From: Symbiodinium natans
Taxonomy: Eukaryota > Sar > Dinophyceae > Suessiales > Symbiodiniaceae
Direction: 5' to 3'
DNA length: 64,000 nt
NCBI GenBank assembly: GCA_905221605.1
Contig: CAJNDS010002107.1
Span: 573,386 to 637,385, forward strand
Made by a program: the position numbers and the translations under genes. Of the stretch, positions 7,201-20,874 are shown piece after piece. Below the pieces are notes generated by a model. That model was given only the letters and a program-made list of their open reading frames with translations. It did no database searches and was not told where the DNA came from. The first letter of the stretch is position 1; every line of letters starts with the position of its first letter.

Positions 7201-10087
7201 TATGTGGGCGCCTGTGGCGGAAGCCCCAGAACCACCCTTTTACTAATTTTTTCCCCCGCCCCGCCCCCCCGCCCCCGCCCCGCCCCGCCCCCCGAAATGG
7301 TGATCGAAATGGTGTACTGATGGCCGTCAGACAAATGAACCGTACATGTATCACTTGCTGCCAAATGTGCTCCTCGTGTGATACATATAGATAGGATGGC
7401 TACTAGACGAGAGGGATGAGTTAAAGCATCCAGGTTCACCCTGCCCTGCGGGGCTGGGTCCTTTAACATTTGTACGTTTTTTCCTCTGAATTAGGAGAAA
7501 AGTTGAGAGGAAAGACTTGCACGACTGTTGTGTGTGTGATTCAGTGAAACCTGCATAGAACCAAAATGGAAGGCGAAGGGCTCGCGAGGGGTTGGGATCC
7601 ACCTCGACGTCGCTGTAAGTCACGGTTCGGCGGTTGCAGAGGGCACCAGTAGCATTTCACTGTCTGGTGTGCTAAGCCCGATGCTACTTGCCATTTGTTA
7701 CCAACTCCGTGCCTCACACGTAGAGTATGCGCTTTGCGCTGGAAATATGAGACGCGCAGTTCCAAAGCAGCGACGCCGGTGCCATCGCCGAGCCTGGCAC
7801 GTCCGGGGCTCGGGGGGTTCTTTCGAATGGGTGATAATGGATGTATTGGTACATGTTCAGGGCGGCCCATAGTCATCAGAGGGATCGGGAAGCCGGGAAG
7901 CGTCATGTCTCTGTGTGTTGGAGTTTGCACACCACGATCAAGGTTCGCGAGCCCGGGCCCAAGACGCTTGCAAGCTTCATGGTTGTTCGAGGGTCCAGGC
8001 TTGAGTCGGCTTGAATGGGGCTAAGAGCGGCCGAGGCGCTCGATCAGAGATGGCCTCGTTCCTTTTCTTGGCCATGGCCTTGCAAAGTGGGAGAGCAGAA
8101 ATTGAGAGATGACGAGAACTGAGGAATACTGAGGATAAGTTCGCACATGTCTGAGGTGCACGGCTTGGCTGCAGAATCTTGCTTCGATTCATGCTGGGCA
8201 GCGGAGGGACTAGTCAGCCACAGGAAATGATTTGATTAGGCATGGTTTTGGGCTGTTGGGGTTTAGTTGGGTGGACATGCTTCTTCCTCTCTACCTTCGT
8301 TCCGACATGGCTCTCACCAAGGAACTTCTGGAGCACCAGGACACGTTCCGCAGCGAGAGCGAAGCGGTTCTCGCACAAGTAGGGAAGGAAGGAGGGAATC
8401 GAAGGAACGAGTCGAAGGGAAAGCAAGGAAGGAAGAAAAATCAATTGGATCGTTTTTTGACCTGGCCTTCTGATGTTGAAGCTTGTGCCCCTCCGTCAAC
8501 CTTCCGTCTAAGATGTCAGCAATGCTTTGATCAGACTTTGATCACGGGCCGATTCTAGGCAGTGTCTACGCATGTACACTCGTGCTCCGTTTGAGGCAGC
8601 TTTGGGAGCCATTGGAGCGCTGTGAGTCCAAATCTACACACTGGGAGCGGCGAGAGCGTGGGGGAGCAGTGATCGGGGCGAGGGTTCGCTGGATCACTAC
8701 GGGATGCGGGGCTCAACACCCTCTGACACCTCGCTGTGGCCGAGGCTTCCTTCGGGGCCTCCTCCCATGCTCCATCTACTCCATCCTCTTATGTTGAATG
8801 CAAGACAAGAAAGTTTTTCTCTCTCGCCGTATTACGAAGGGCCCGCGGGCATGCTCAGGTGAGGTGGGAATGCATAGTGTCCTATGGCACATGAAGGTGT
8901 GACGCTTCCTAACAAAGTTGGAGAGAGCTCGGAGTTGCCAGTAGAAGAATTCTATGGTCTGTTCTTAAGCCCAAGAGCCTTGTTCTGAATGAGAAGAGAA
9001 ATTGTGACTTTGGGCAGAAGGTCTTCCGTCTGCCAAATTTTTGAGAATCTCATTGCTGAGACCACACACGACTTCCCCATGTCTTGTGATCAATAAGACA
9101 GCCCCTTTCCTGATTAAGAAACGATGCTTTGTTCATAGCAAAAAATAGACATATGTCTTCTTTTTCTGAAATAGAGACGGGAACCTGCGCAGTTCGCAAG
9201 CCATTTTTGACTTTCGTAAGCATTGCGGGAGTCCCGCCTGATCAAGTACGAGGTAAGACGCCCCCTCACATTGGAAGTAGCCTAGAAGGCCGTAACAAAC
9301 CCAGTGCATTGCGTCTTCATCTTGCTGAGAACAAGCGTAGCCCGTAGAAAAAGTCCTCGAGCATCCTCAATACGAAGAAGGGCGCAGTTTTGTTCAGAGG
9401 AAGAGGGGCTTCGGATTTTTCCTTCAACTTGAGAGAAGGGTTCTCATGTCTTGAGAATATAATAAGAGAGACTTTCTTTTGTCCAATTACGAGCAAAGCA
9501 ACGCAGAAGACATGATACGGACGCAGGAACGGTCCCTTCTCTTCTCATCATAGCAAAAGCGCTTACGAGCCAGAAGTCCACCCCCTTCATCCTGGAAAAC
9601 AAAAGAACGCCATAATCTTCAGAACATTAAGGCGAAGGCTCTCACTTCTGAGTAGATATGGGACTTTCCTTTTATCCACTAAGCATGGAAAAGCTTGCGA
9701 CGGATACGAATAGGCAAGAAGGCTCTTGTTACCAAGGAGGGACACTGTCTCGTTTTGAATAAGTTCGTCGGCAAAGTTCTCATGTTCACAAAGTCGTAGA
9801 AAGAAAAGGTTGTCTTGTTGGATCATGCAACCTCAAAGACTCCTGGCCTTACCAAAAGCAGAACAGTTGCAACAGTGACCGATTCCGATGAACAACTAGG
9901 AAGAAAGCAGCCCATCCTCTTCTCAAAGAGCGATGGGACCCTCCGAAGAAGTGAAAACGTCTTGATTTTTGGTCGGAAGGAAGTGAGAGTGCCCCTGTAA
10001 ATCTTCGTAGGAACTTGGAATCATCCCCTCAGTCTTGCGAAGGAAAACTGGAAAGACGAGTTCCTGCGCCCCCTCCACTTCTTACTT
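7201..10087. other. No recognisable gene; C-rich tract at the left
   Basis: It opens with a C/G-rich low-complexity tract (7,254-7,295). The rest is mixed sequence with several short open frames on both strands, none with a recognisable domain or convincing splice structure. Purine-rich stretches are common near 8,380-8,440 and 9,360-9,560. Confidence 0.5.
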
Positions 10088-10097
10088 AGAAAAGAGG

Positions 10098-10129
<32 letters not shown>

Positions 10130-10150
10130 AAGTGAGAGAAAGAGCGAGAC
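10088..10150. repeat. (GA)n microsatellite
   Basis: An AG/GA dinucleotide run with a few interruptions (AAAG, GTGAG). Open frames of SLSL/RERE type across it are artefacts. Confidence 0.9.
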
Positions 10151-11336
10151 GGAGGGGGGCTCTGTGCGGAGGAAGGATGCCAGACACTAGCTTTAAATAG
10201 GTTTGAAAATTTGAAAACTCACCTAAGGTCAAGATCCCGGTAAATGACACGACTTGTTGATCCCATTGTGTTGATCCCTTACCCTCAGAAGTCAAGAGGA
10301 GGTCTGTGACAAAAGAGCGCCCCAAAGAGTTTGAGGAACTACTTCAGCTAGAAGCAAACAATATAAAGGAGTGGGACACTTCCGTTGTCGGTAGATGCGG
10401 CATATACAAGTAGAGAACGACCGCTACTGGGACCAATCCTATCAAGTCACTTGCGCCACCTTTGTGATGACTTGACCAACTCCTGTAGCTCGTACGGGAT
10501 TTGTGTGATGTTCAGAACCTTGTATTTGTTTATAATGCAAGGCACGCGTCCGGTGTCTTAGAAGACCGCATCTATCCTGCTTCGGAGATCAGGTGCCTGG
10601 AGAGATGTAAAAGTGCCGAAAATTGAAGCCAGCTATACGGTTTGGACAGGCTTTTGGAGGGTTTTCGAAGGGCACGAAAGAAGCTTAGCCATTCTGATTC
10701 GGTATTTCAGGTGCTTGTGAGGATGTCAGCAGGGAACGATCGAACGGAGATACTTAGCTGCATAATTCTTTTGGGGTTTCATTATGTCCGACGCATCTCG
10801 CCCCAAAAACCCCCCGACCACAGCGGACAACGGAGGGCGGGACAACTTCCAATCGCAACTTCCCATGTATCGCACGGGCATCGGACCGAACAACGGTTCA
10901 GGAAACACCTTGTCAGAAGTTAACTTCATGAGTCAGCCGCACCTGTATATGTCTGCCCCAGAAGACGTTTCAGGTTGCAGCCCAGGGTGCCGGTCAGATG
11001 GAATCTGCACCTGTGTTTCTTCAATTAAAGTGCTGTCAACCCGCTTTGTTTTGTTAATGAACGATTACAAGGCTGCACAGTCAGCGGGTCAGAAGACCCT
11101 CTTGGACCTGGCTGTATGGGGAAAATAGTGTGCCAAAAGTTGTGGAAGGTGTCAATGCACGTGGCAAGGACACAGAAGGAAGTGCCGCAGACGGACGAAG
11201 CGCCATTGAACAGTTGAACGTTTACGATGGGTGAACCAGAAGCCACCCAGCCCGTGATGCCTCCGCTCGTTGTTGGCGTCTTATAGCACAGGCATCAATA
11301 GCTCATTTTACATGTGCAGGCGTCAGATCTGCTTAT
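10151..11336. other. No assignable gene; one protein-like frame
   Basis: A plus-strand frame at 10,784-11,128 (starting MSDASRPKNPPTTADNGG) is well mixed. The opposite strand is also open over part of it and no domain is recognised. Nothing else is visible. Confidence 0.4.
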
Positions 11337-11409
11337 CTTCCTTCCTTCCTTCCTTCCTTCCTTCCTTCCTTCCTTCCTTCCTTCCTTCCTTCCCTCTCTC
11401 TCTCTCTCA
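11337..11409. repeat. (TTCC)n-(CT)n microsatellite
   Basis: About 14 TTCC units followed by CT repeats ending in CTCTCAG. A polypyrimidine tract before CAG could mimic a splice acceptor. Confidence 0.9.
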
Positions 11410-14400
11410 GCTGCTACCATCGCGCAGCGCAGGACCTCGGAGCTCCGGAAACTGCCTGGCACTCGAGTTTTCTTGCTGCAAGATGGAATTGAGTGCACTG
11501 CGATGCCGTGATTGGGCGACGTCTTTTCATGCACTTGGCATCGCCCGTGCCGCCGAAGGGCGCCAATGCAATGCACGAAGCACGCTTCCGCGCCAATCTC
11601 ACCCTTCCGACTTCCCACCGCGCGCCAAACCAGGGCTGCCAACCCCAACCAAAAGCATATAGCGGCATATACATACACGTCGAGCTCTTTCGTGCTCGGC
11701 AGTGACTCGGCTTGTTGTGGATCTCTGTGTTGGTTTCTCAGTTTCGAATGCAACTCTATGTGGCCCCAGGATGCATTCCCGATGCTGCTGTTTGTTTTAC
11801 AGGACATGGCCTGTCGATTTTCGACACTAAGATAAATACCTTGGTCACAGATTCTCCGGCATCATAACGATAATTAATCATGCGTCCGTGCGGGTCGTTT
11901 ACTGCTTGTGCTCTGCCGCTACCGCCCCCACCGAAGCTGTGCCCACCGCCGCGCGCACGCTGCCCCCGCCGCCACTGCCCGCCACCGCTGCCGATGCCGG
12001 GCTGCTGCCCACGGCCCCCTGCGGGTGGCCCCCTGCGGGTGGCCCGCTGCACACTGCCCACTACCCCCTGCCCGCTGCCTGCTGCCACGTGCTGCTGTTT
12101 GCAGGAATCTGTGCAGAAGCATCTGGACAGGCACGCGTTGTGCGGTGAGAATGTTATAGGTTATAATTGTGTGCGATCTATTTTGCTGCTCATTCAAGCA
12201 TGCTGTTCGGCATCGTCCAAGCTTTACAGGTCTGAGGTGCTCGACCACGAGGACATGCAGCTTCGAGTGATGTTCTCACGCGCAGTTGCAGGGCTGGCTG
12301 GCTTGCGCATGGCCCCGGCAACGCCATTCCAACGTGGCGCTTGCAGTGTTTCCTGCGGCACTTAGAGTCTGCCCGGCTAGTGACCTCCCGATGCAGCACG
12401 ACATTCTTTTTGGTGGAGTAGTTGCTTGAGGGTTGCTGGCCAATTAGGCCATGTCGCATAGGGCTGTGTCCACAAAGACCGCAGAACCTCGGGCACGGAA
12501 GATTCAGAGTGGGTTGGACAGGGGGAAGAGGTGGGGAGGGGATCCACTGTGCTGAAAAGTGACGGCACCTGGCTCGGCTCGAAATGGGATGATACATGAC
12601 CTGGGCGAGAACGCATGCAGGATAAAGGCAAAGGCCAGATCCAGCCCAGAACCCAGGTTTGCAGCCGAGAGCCCTGCTGTGGACACCAGGGCACGGTGTT
12701 CCATGCAGGTTAAGGCTCATTGTGAATCCGGGGCTCTGGTGGGAGGACGTTCTGGAATCGAGCTCCATGATGGCATGGACATGGCAACGCAAGGAGAGCA
12801 AGGCAGGATACGTTGCTGATGATTGTTGAACACATGTGACATTGTGCCTGCTCGGGCTTCAACTTGCTACTGCCTTTCCCATACCACAGGATCTTGGCAC
12901 CAACCACACGCCCCTGCCGAAAAGGCAGCGCGACGCAAGAACGGTGAAGGCCGCCGGGTCTGGGAATACATTTAGCGCTGCGCGACCCGCCTGGGCCGGG
13001 GCCTGCCCAGCCTCGCAAACCGGAGAGGGTGTAAGTAAGGTGCTATCAAGCTTCCGAGCTTGGAGAGGCTTGGTGCAACATTCCCTTTTGGGGATCCTGT
13101 GACGCACACGCACGTACAGCATATGTACAGGATAGACAAGCAGGATGGGTAGACTGAGGGGAACAGAGGGACGAGTAGTCGGGGTGAGAGGGGTGGTTGG
13201 GGGCAGGGGGGGGAGGGGGGGAGAGGGTCCCCCAGATCTGATGCACCGACACCTGTGGGGGGTAACCCTTCCAGGCGGAAGGTGGGGTACTCGCTTTATG
13301 CTACCCATACACCTTACTGCTTGAGGTCTCCGCGGATTTTGGACATTGGACCCATTTGACTTCTTCACTTCGCAGAATGAACATCGACGATTCCTTCGCA
13401 TTTCTTCAGTCCTAGTCCGAATACGGTTTGCTTTGCTACTTCTTCGTCCTCGGCATGGCGCTAAAGAGTAAACAACACAGCTCCAGAAAAAGGCTTCAAT
13501 GCAAGATGTTGTCTCATGGACCTGAATGACATGAGTTTTTCAGGCCAGCACTCTGACCTCAGCGTGTTTCAGCTTTTAGTGTTGTGTATTTAGTGCCTTC
13601 AAGTCGTGTACTGTACGTGGGTTATGCCGGTTATGCAATGTTCTGCACTTGTTCGCCCTTTCTCTCGGAGGCGTTGCAAGCACCTCTCCTCCGCTCTTCG
13701 AGAGCCCCCGAGGCACTCGGGTGGGAAGATATTGGAGCAGCGAAAAATGGCATTGAGGAATGCCTGCTTGATTGCTGTCCGCGCTAGCCAAGAACTCTCA
13801 TGTATCGGGTCAGGCCTGCGGTCCCCGAATACCCCCGACTTTGACGGTCTTGAAAGACACGCTCCCGAGCACTCGAGTCGGAGGCACAAATCCCCCGAGG
13901 TCTAGAAACACATGTTTAGCTACTAACTGCAAGACGTGGCTTACTGGGAAAGGCGTGGCTTGAAAATGGTTTGTCCACGCGCTGCAAGGTTGAGACAGTT
14001 GTGAGGTGGCTGCACAGCCCACATCAAGTCAACATCTGGAGAATGTTGCTTCCCAGCGTTTGGGCCGTCCAAGAAGCAACGGCATGTCAACACTAGGTGT
14101 GTCCAACACCAAGAGCGGGAGGGTTTAGTGAGGTGGCTGCACGGATGTGCGCAGTGCGCCCGAGGTGGCTTTGGCACATTTTGGAGTGACCAATCTGGGA
14201 GGGTTGGGTTGGCACGAAAATGGGTGCGATAGGCCGAGGTCCCAAGCCTTAGTCACGGCTGAACGAGCTAGACTCTAGAACATTGCCGAAATTGCTGAAT
14301 CTAAGATTACCTTGGCAAGGTACTACTTGTTGCTGGCCCTGCACTGTTTCCACATTAAGCCCTATAGGCCAGCTCTAACGTGCGAACACCTCGTATCCAC

Positions 14401-17400
14401 AGCCATCGTCGCCTCAGAAAATTTTCTCCGTGGGCTTCAAGTTCTCTCATGTTACACTGGCAGCTGGAGAGGCGGACGTTTTTTGCTTGGCCGCCGAATA
14501 ACGTCGCAACAGGACTACCATGCACTTCCTCCAACGATAGAACCTGAATCATGCATGGTGATCTTGGGGAATGGGAGCTCCCACGCCCCCACATAGGCAA
14601 GAACCAGTGCAAGTCTGCGTCCACGTAAAGTTGCTGAGCAAGACGCAGAGTTCCACCTCGCAGTGAGAGATGAAGCCATGACGTTTGCACGGAAGTTCAC
14701 TTTCCTTGCCGCTTTGCCGCTTTCAGCAAGTGAGCAGGCCTCGGCCTGTTCGGACGCCGGCTCGGCCGCCTTCTCGGCCATGGTCGCGGCGGTGCGCAGG
14801 CATGGCCGCAGCGCCTTGAAGGTCGCACTGCTGGGCACTTAAACAGAGTCAGAGCTGAGAGTGATCTTTTGTCTTCCTTGGCACCATGCGGCACCACTGC
14901 AGCTGCCTAGCTCCTACTCCATTGCTCTGCTCCTCGACCTCTCCTTTCACTTTGACAGCACGCGGCCCAGAGAAGCAGATTTTCGGTGCTCTCCATAACA
15001 GGACAATGGGACCCTACAATCATCCTTTGGCCACAGGAACCACAATGATCACAATGGGACCCTACAATCATCCTTTGGCCTCGCCCTGGTGTGCTGGTGT
15101 GCATTTGGCGACAAAAGAGAACCCTGGCCCTTGTGCCGGCACCAAGAGAGACACAAGTGGCAAAGCCCTCGGTCATGACATCACCTAGAAGCATCTGTGC
15201 TGAGATGGGCTACCTAGGCTCCACGTCACATGAAGAAACAGCCAAGACAAAGGAAGGAAACGACACCAGCTGCACGGGAGAACTACTGTAGCCAATGGAT
15301 GCAGCAGGAAAGCTGCTTGCGTCCCACCCTGTGTCCCACCCTGTTTTGCGGCTGCTGGGCATTTGAGCTTTCTCGGGCTCTGCTTGCGCCGATATAATGT
15401 TTGCTTGATGTTCGCCGAGGCGTGTTGGTGTGCTCCGTGAGCTACCTCTCCAGTTACGGCTCCCAGTACGCCGGGTTAGGCACTTACGGATCTTGCGGAT
15501 TGAGAGCCGCAGGACACACCATAATTAGGTAAAAGAGAACGGAGCGGAGCTCGGAGGGAGCGCATGCATGAGGGGCTCCCTGCGCCGTGCCAGCGCACGT
15601 GGTGTGGGCGTTGCCGCTGGGGCGACGGCACATCCCCAAGCTGTCGGGAGCACTGACAAGCTTCACAAGCTTCACAACTCCACAGAGGGTGAAAAGCAGC
15701 TTTTTGCCTCGCGCAGTGGCAGGTGGGTAGTCTACTGCGCCGGATGAGCCTTGCCGAGGCCGAGAATGTCGCGATGTCCATTTCAAGGGGTACTGTATGC
15801 GTATAGACTATAGGAGCGATCCGCTGTAAGGCGGAGAAAGGCGGCATATGGCGGCGCAACGATCCTGCCAGGGTAGACCCCATGCAAACAGTAGCCCAGA
15901 AGTCCGAAAGTGAGGACAGTACGCGCTACGCGAACACAGACGTCCAGAAGCGAGAACGCGATATTCGTTCAAGGATGCGAGCGCGCGGTCTTTAGCGACC
16001 TACCCCCGCTTGCCCTGAAGCGTGGGAACCCCTTACATTTTTGACACACGGTTTGGGGAAAAACGGGGACTCTGGAAGGATTGAAGGAGTTAGTCTGAGT
16101 TGGGGCGCTCGGCTGTGATTTGTTGTTGAAAGCAGGCGGCTTTGCCGGCGACGCTGGGTTTCATCGGGGCTTGGGCCTTCGCCGCCATGCTGGTCTACTT
16201 CCGCAACGGCCCCTACTCCTATGTTCTTGGCCTCGGAACCTCGGAGTCCTGGAGTCTCCGCGTATCTCCGCGTCATCTGAGTCTTCTGGGTCGCCTGAGG
16301 TGGGCTTCTGCTCGGCCTTCACGGCCGTCAAGTTCCTTTCCTGTAACTCGGCTGACCCCACAGCCTCCGATCATACGGCATAGCATCCACGAGCGAGGCA
16401 GCGTATGAGGTGCAAGGTGCTCTTTGAATAATCGAAGCCAGCACTTCCTTTAGGCGACAGCCTGCAACTCGCCACGACATGCAATTCGACGATGTACGCG
16501 TGTTGCCCGACCCAACTGGCACCAGCTGCACATTGCACTTTCTGTTGTGCTCTCATGTTTTCTGCCCTCTGCTGTCCTCTCTTCACTGCGTGTTGAGGCC
16601 TGCTGGCCGCAGCAGTGGAGCTGCCGGGACGCCAGTGATGAATCAGCAACTGCAAACTGTCATGGACACCAACCGCCACAATTAAATGGAGGCTGGTGCT
16701 GCCCGTGGACGCACGTGACCTCCTGCAGCGGCCCAAGCGTGCGTGCACGCGCGGAGTCACGCAGTGGCCGATAATCGAAACTTTCATGGATTCTCGGCAT
16801 CGAAGCAAAAGAACCCTACAAACTGAACGACAGGCATCCAAGTGACCAGTCTGAATACCAGAATAAATGGTCCAATGCAAGCCTTTTCATTGGACTCGTA
16901 CTTGCATACACAGGCAGTCTGCCTGAATTCAATGAGATGCTAAAGGCTCGCCTGTCCTGGCTTGCAAAACCTTTAGCTAAGAAGAAACATGCGTGTTTTT
17001 CCGAGAAGGGAAAGAACGACTATCGTCACCCCCGTTGAAAAACAACAGCCCCCTGCACTTCAGAATGTGAGACGAAACCTATCCAATGCGGGTGCTCAGC
17101 GACAACAGGAACGCCAGACTGTCCTTTTGGCGCTTTGGAACTCCATATAGGACTATATAGCGAAATCAAGCGAAATCCCACGATCTTTGACCCACGGGTG
17201 AAGGTATCTTTTTGTTGTCTTTTTTTTGCATGGTCACGCTTGTCCCACGTTCTTTATGATGCTTGACCACTGGCTAAGCGACTTCATTGAAAGCTGTGGC
17301 ATGAGGCGAAAAGTCTTGCACACAGGCACAGCCATTGCCACAGGGGCTACAGATCACCTAAAATGTTTCTCCAATCACCCCGCAGGGATAGGCCAGGGGT

Positions 17401-18248
17401 TCCATCAGGGCCCTTGATTGATATCGGTTTGAGAGGATGTTATGAAAGGCCGCGCAACGCTTCCGGCAGGAATGTTGCCATGGGCGACTCGCGGCGTTAA
17501 CTCTCGACGATTGCAATGAGAGCCACAATGACCCTCACATAGATACGACATAGTTACGTAGGCCTGACACACCTGTTGATGCAGGAATGCAGGCCTGTGG
17601 GCCCCCTGCTTGATGCTTCAAACATCGCAACCAGACATTCTGCAGCTTAGCATCAGGGTGCACACGTTCACACTTGCTGCTGTAAGGTGCAAGAGTAGGC
17701 ACAGGGGTCTTTTGCCGAGGCAGGCGCGAGTGGCCTCGAGCCTGGTGGGTCGCAGCCCCAAAAGCTGACAGCTCCCGAGAAACGGAGGGTTTCGCTTCGC
17801 TGGGCGAAAGTTGATGGGTTCAACTATTGTCGGGATGGCTCGCAACTCGCATCTTCCAGGGTCACATGTTACTTCAAAGTTTGATGGAGTGTCGAGGCAT
17901 CGTGCTGAGTGTGTGGAAAAAGGCCCACTTAGTAGCGGGCAGCGGGACATATCTTCTGTTGTTTGCACGTTTCTCAGCACCTTCTCCTGTGTCCTTCTTG
18001 CTTCAGCTGTTGTCGTTTGTGGTCTTCCTGTAAGGAGCTGTCAAGACCGTCATGGACGTCTCACTGTCATGGTCAGGTATAGGAAGTCCTTGGTTCGTAT
18101 TCTACGACTGCGTGATCCTGCTTGTCAAGACGTGTTGTGTCGGCTTATGCCGACCTCGTGGCTTGTGCATAGCACTGGGATGGTGATGTCACGAAAGCTC
18201 GCTCTTTGAATCTTGCGGGAGTTTTCGTTTGCAATCTTCTTGTTTGGG
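11410..18248. other. Long stretch without recognisable genes
   Basis: G/C-rich mixed sequence. Notable local repeats are: decayed CTGCCC/CCGC words at 11,930-12,090, including a 14-bp tandem CCCCCTGCGGGTGG; a G-rich tract near 13,200; and a 30-bp direct repeat at about 15,002 and 15,051 (ACAATGGGACCCTACAATCA and following bases) with 49-bp spacing. Many overlapping open frames exist on both strands, as expected at this base composition; none is assignable. Confidence 0.5.
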
Positions 18249-18834
18249 CCCCCCCCCCCCCTCCTTGGCCTGAACTGTAAGCAGACGCCCTGCTTTGTCC
18301 TCGAGAATATTGGAGGCCCCCCCGCCCGCTCCTCTCCTGACCTCGCACGCTCCCAAGAGCTGCAGCTAAACCCAACGCGCAAAGTAAATTCTGTCAGGCC
18401 ATCAGCTTGCAAAGTCCGAGTCCTTTGCTGCAGCAGCTGCAAGTAAACCCTGCCGAAAAACACCGGCCGCGTTCCCACCTCGGGGCCCAGCTCAAATTCG
18501 CCCGGCTCTCAAGTTTCAGATAGTTCCAGTGTCTCGTTTCGTTTGGCAACGTTCAAGTTTCCAGCGCGCTGTGTGCGAAAAGAATGTGCAGCCCTCCTTT
18601 ACCAAAACGCTTTTTTCTCTTGATGGAACACGGCAGAGCGGCACGTTCTGCAAGAATTCCTGAGACCCCCCGCCCCCCCCCCCCCCCCCCCCCCCCTCCC
18701 CCCCCCCCCTCCCGCCCCCCCCCCCCCTCCCCCCCCCCCCCCTCCTCCCCCCCCCTCCCCCTCCCCCCCCCCGCCCTCCCTCCCCCCCCCCCCCCTCCCC
18801 TCCCCCCCCCCTCCCCCCCCCCCTTCCCCCCCCC
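18249..18834. repeat. Poly-C tract and long C/T low-complexity block
   Basis: A 13-base C-run occurs at 18,249-18,261. A ~170-bp block of C-runs broken by single T or G sits at 18,666-18,834. The intervening sequence shows no gene. Poly-Pro and poly-Gly frames over it are artefacts. Confidence 0.9.
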
Positions 18835-19713
18835 AAATCTGAAATTCGCCTGGGCCCACAAATATTTAAAATTAGGGGGGGCCTAATAAACCCTCAAACC
18901 TGAAATCCGAAGCGTAAAGAAACCTCAAAGCTGGAGTTGAAATGCGGACACAGGGGGACCTGATTCCTAATCTTGTCAGCCTTCAGCCCTAAACCCTGAA
19001 ACCCTAGTGGCTCAACTCAAGGGCGACCCCTCCCCCCTAATTCTCAAACAGGCTGGGTGCCGGCAGGGTCCGGGATTTTTTTTTGGAACTAGGGCGGGGT
19101 TTAGCATTAGGGGAAAGCGATTAGTGGACAACGTCGGCCTTACCTGCGCTGCGAAATGTCGGCATGAGACGACATGCTGCGTGACTAAATGCTGAGTTGA
19201 TAGTATTTAGCACGGCAATAAAAAGACTACAACGCCTCTTGCAGATTATTAGATTTACGTTCGATACGTTTGGGTTCTCAGCTGCTTTATTCTTGATTCC
19301 TTCTCCACTTGCTGGCACACAAAAACTGAATGATATGTCAGCGGGGTGTCCTTTCGGCTTGTGGGGCAAAACCATGGCTTCTAAAGTCGGCTGAAGCGCC
19401 CGCAATCGACTCTTCTATATGCGAGGTCTGTCGGTGGTGCTTCCAGCGCTGGTCACTGCCGACCCGGCTTGGCGCAGCTTCGCCAGGGAAGGGGCACAGC
19501 GAAGCTGTTCCGGTGCATTGGTTCAGAGAAGCGGCATCGCGCATGGTGACGGATACGCACTGCAGTTACCGGACCGTGCAGGGCAAGACATGGGTAGCAA
19601 CACATGTGTGACATTGAACCTCAGCATCATTTATGTGCACTTTAAGACTTTAAGATTTTTAGACAAGGGCAAGAGCTATATGCATTGTACTGGAGAGGAC
19701 CTCACGGAACGAC
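18835..19713. other. No recognisable gene
   Basis: It begins with decayed AAACCCT-type words (18,885-19,010), reminiscent of degenerate telomere repeat. The remainder is mixed sequence with short frames only. Confidence 0.45.
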
Positions 19714-20874
19714 TTGTGGAGCTTGGCGCCTATGACAAGCACCCCCGCCGAACCCAGGTCGAAAGATTTCAAGGTATGTTGCAGAAGACATGAGAAAAAG
19801 TTTGCAGAAAGCAACTTAGCTTCCGGAGAGATGCTGTTTTGCCAGGTACCTCGAGTGGCGGGAAGGCTACATGCGCTGGCGACAGGGCCTGCACAGCGGT
19901 GCCAAGGGCGAGGTCACCAAGGGGAAAACTTTGGAAGAGACTCCGAGATCTGGCTCCTCGGACGCTGGTATACGCTTTTCTTACAGTTTCGTGAGAACCT
20001 TTGCCCACTTCGCTGGAGCTTTGCTGAGGTTTGGGGGCAACCTCTTTCCGTCCGCGCGATCGCACGGACTCTGCACGCTTGGATCTGCGCGCGCCTCAAA
20101 GGTCATAGGTTGAATCGATCAGGCGAATCTTCTTCTGGAGCATGCAGAGGGGAGAATGCAGAAGAGAGAGTACATGGGGAGCGCTCTGTGGGCAGGCACC
20201 CCGCGGCGGTAGAGCTCGCAGCTCCTTCCCAAACCAGTGAGGCCGGGCAGGGGATGCAGGAGCCAGGCCCTCCCGGCTTGGAGCCGCAGGAGATCCAGCT
20301 GCGCGTGGAAACCAAAGCGCTCCCCGCACTGCCGGAGATGCGCGCCGTGGCCTCCGAGGCCGCCGCTCTGGCTCTGCCAGGCCTCACAGATCTCCTGCAA
20401 AGGACGGGAGAGGAAGGAGACGGTGACAGAGCGTTGGGAGACGAGCAACTCGGCATGACCGGCAGCCTTCTGCTCCCGGCTTTCCGCGCGGGTCTCTTTC
20501 GCCGCCGCTCCCATGGCACACGCAGCTTCGACGAGCAGGAAGAGCAGGAAGAGCAGCGCGAGGAGGAGGAGCAGGTTTCCTTGAAGGCCGTCCAGGCAGT
20601 GCTGGCAGAGATCCAACAGGCAAGGGGGAGCAAGGAAAGGGCGAGAGAAATGCAAGCCCCCCTCCCCTCAAAAAATAACAAAATTCCATCTTTGTCTCAC
20701 GTCCTCTTGAGAGATCTTCGGAGCTCATCGAAGCCTTTTGAGGCCCTGGCCCCTGCGCCAGAGCCGAGGCCCCGGCTGTCGCGCCAGTTTGCTGGCAGAT
20801 GTTTTTGTTGCTTCACCTGGCTGAGCTCTTCGCACTTGCGGAGAGAACGGAGAGAGCCTCGAGTTCCTGCGTGA
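19714..20874 (+). CDS. Longest host-type open frame; strand uncertain
   Basis: This 386-codon frame has well-mixed codons over 20,220-20,650. It encodes an Ala/Leu-rich segment (around PEMRAVASEAAALALPGL) and then a Glu-rich coiled-coil-like stretch (DEQEEQEEQREEEEQVSLK). The minus strand over 20,119-20,655 is equally open. It offers an alternative of 178 residues with a strong signal-peptide-like run (LLLLLALLFLLFLLVEAACA). Both frames have G/C-biased third positions, so codon use does not decide. No domain is recognised on either strand. At most one is likely real, and it may be a single exon of a larger gene. Confidence 0.25.
   Translation: MWSLAPMTSTPAEPRSKDFKVCCRRHEKKFAESNLASGEMLFCQVPRVAGRLHALATGPAQRCQGRGHQGENFGRDSEIWLLGRWYTLFLQFRENLCPLRWSFAEVWGQPLSVRAIARTLHAWICARLKGHRLNRSGESSSGACRGENAEERVHGERSVGRHPAAVELAAPSQTSEAGQGMQEPGPPGLEPQEIQLRVETKALPALPEMRAVASEAAALALPGLTDLLQRTGEEGDGDRALGDEQLGMTGSLLLPAFRAGLFRRRSHGTRSFDEQEEQEEQREEEEQVSLKAVQAVLAEIQQARGSKERAREMQAPLPSKNNKIPSLSHVLLRDLRSSSKPFEALAPAPEPRPRLSRQFAGRCFCCFTWLSSSHLRRERREPRVPA

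Noticed and set aside
11295..11807. A 170-codon minus-strand protein with (GRKE)n
   Set aside because: Its distinctive part is the TTCC microsatellite and the remainder is open on several frames.
18584..18886. Pro- or Gly-rich proteins over the poly-C block
   Set aside because: The frames are made entirely of C-run low complexity and are open on both strands; no flanking coding sequence supports them.
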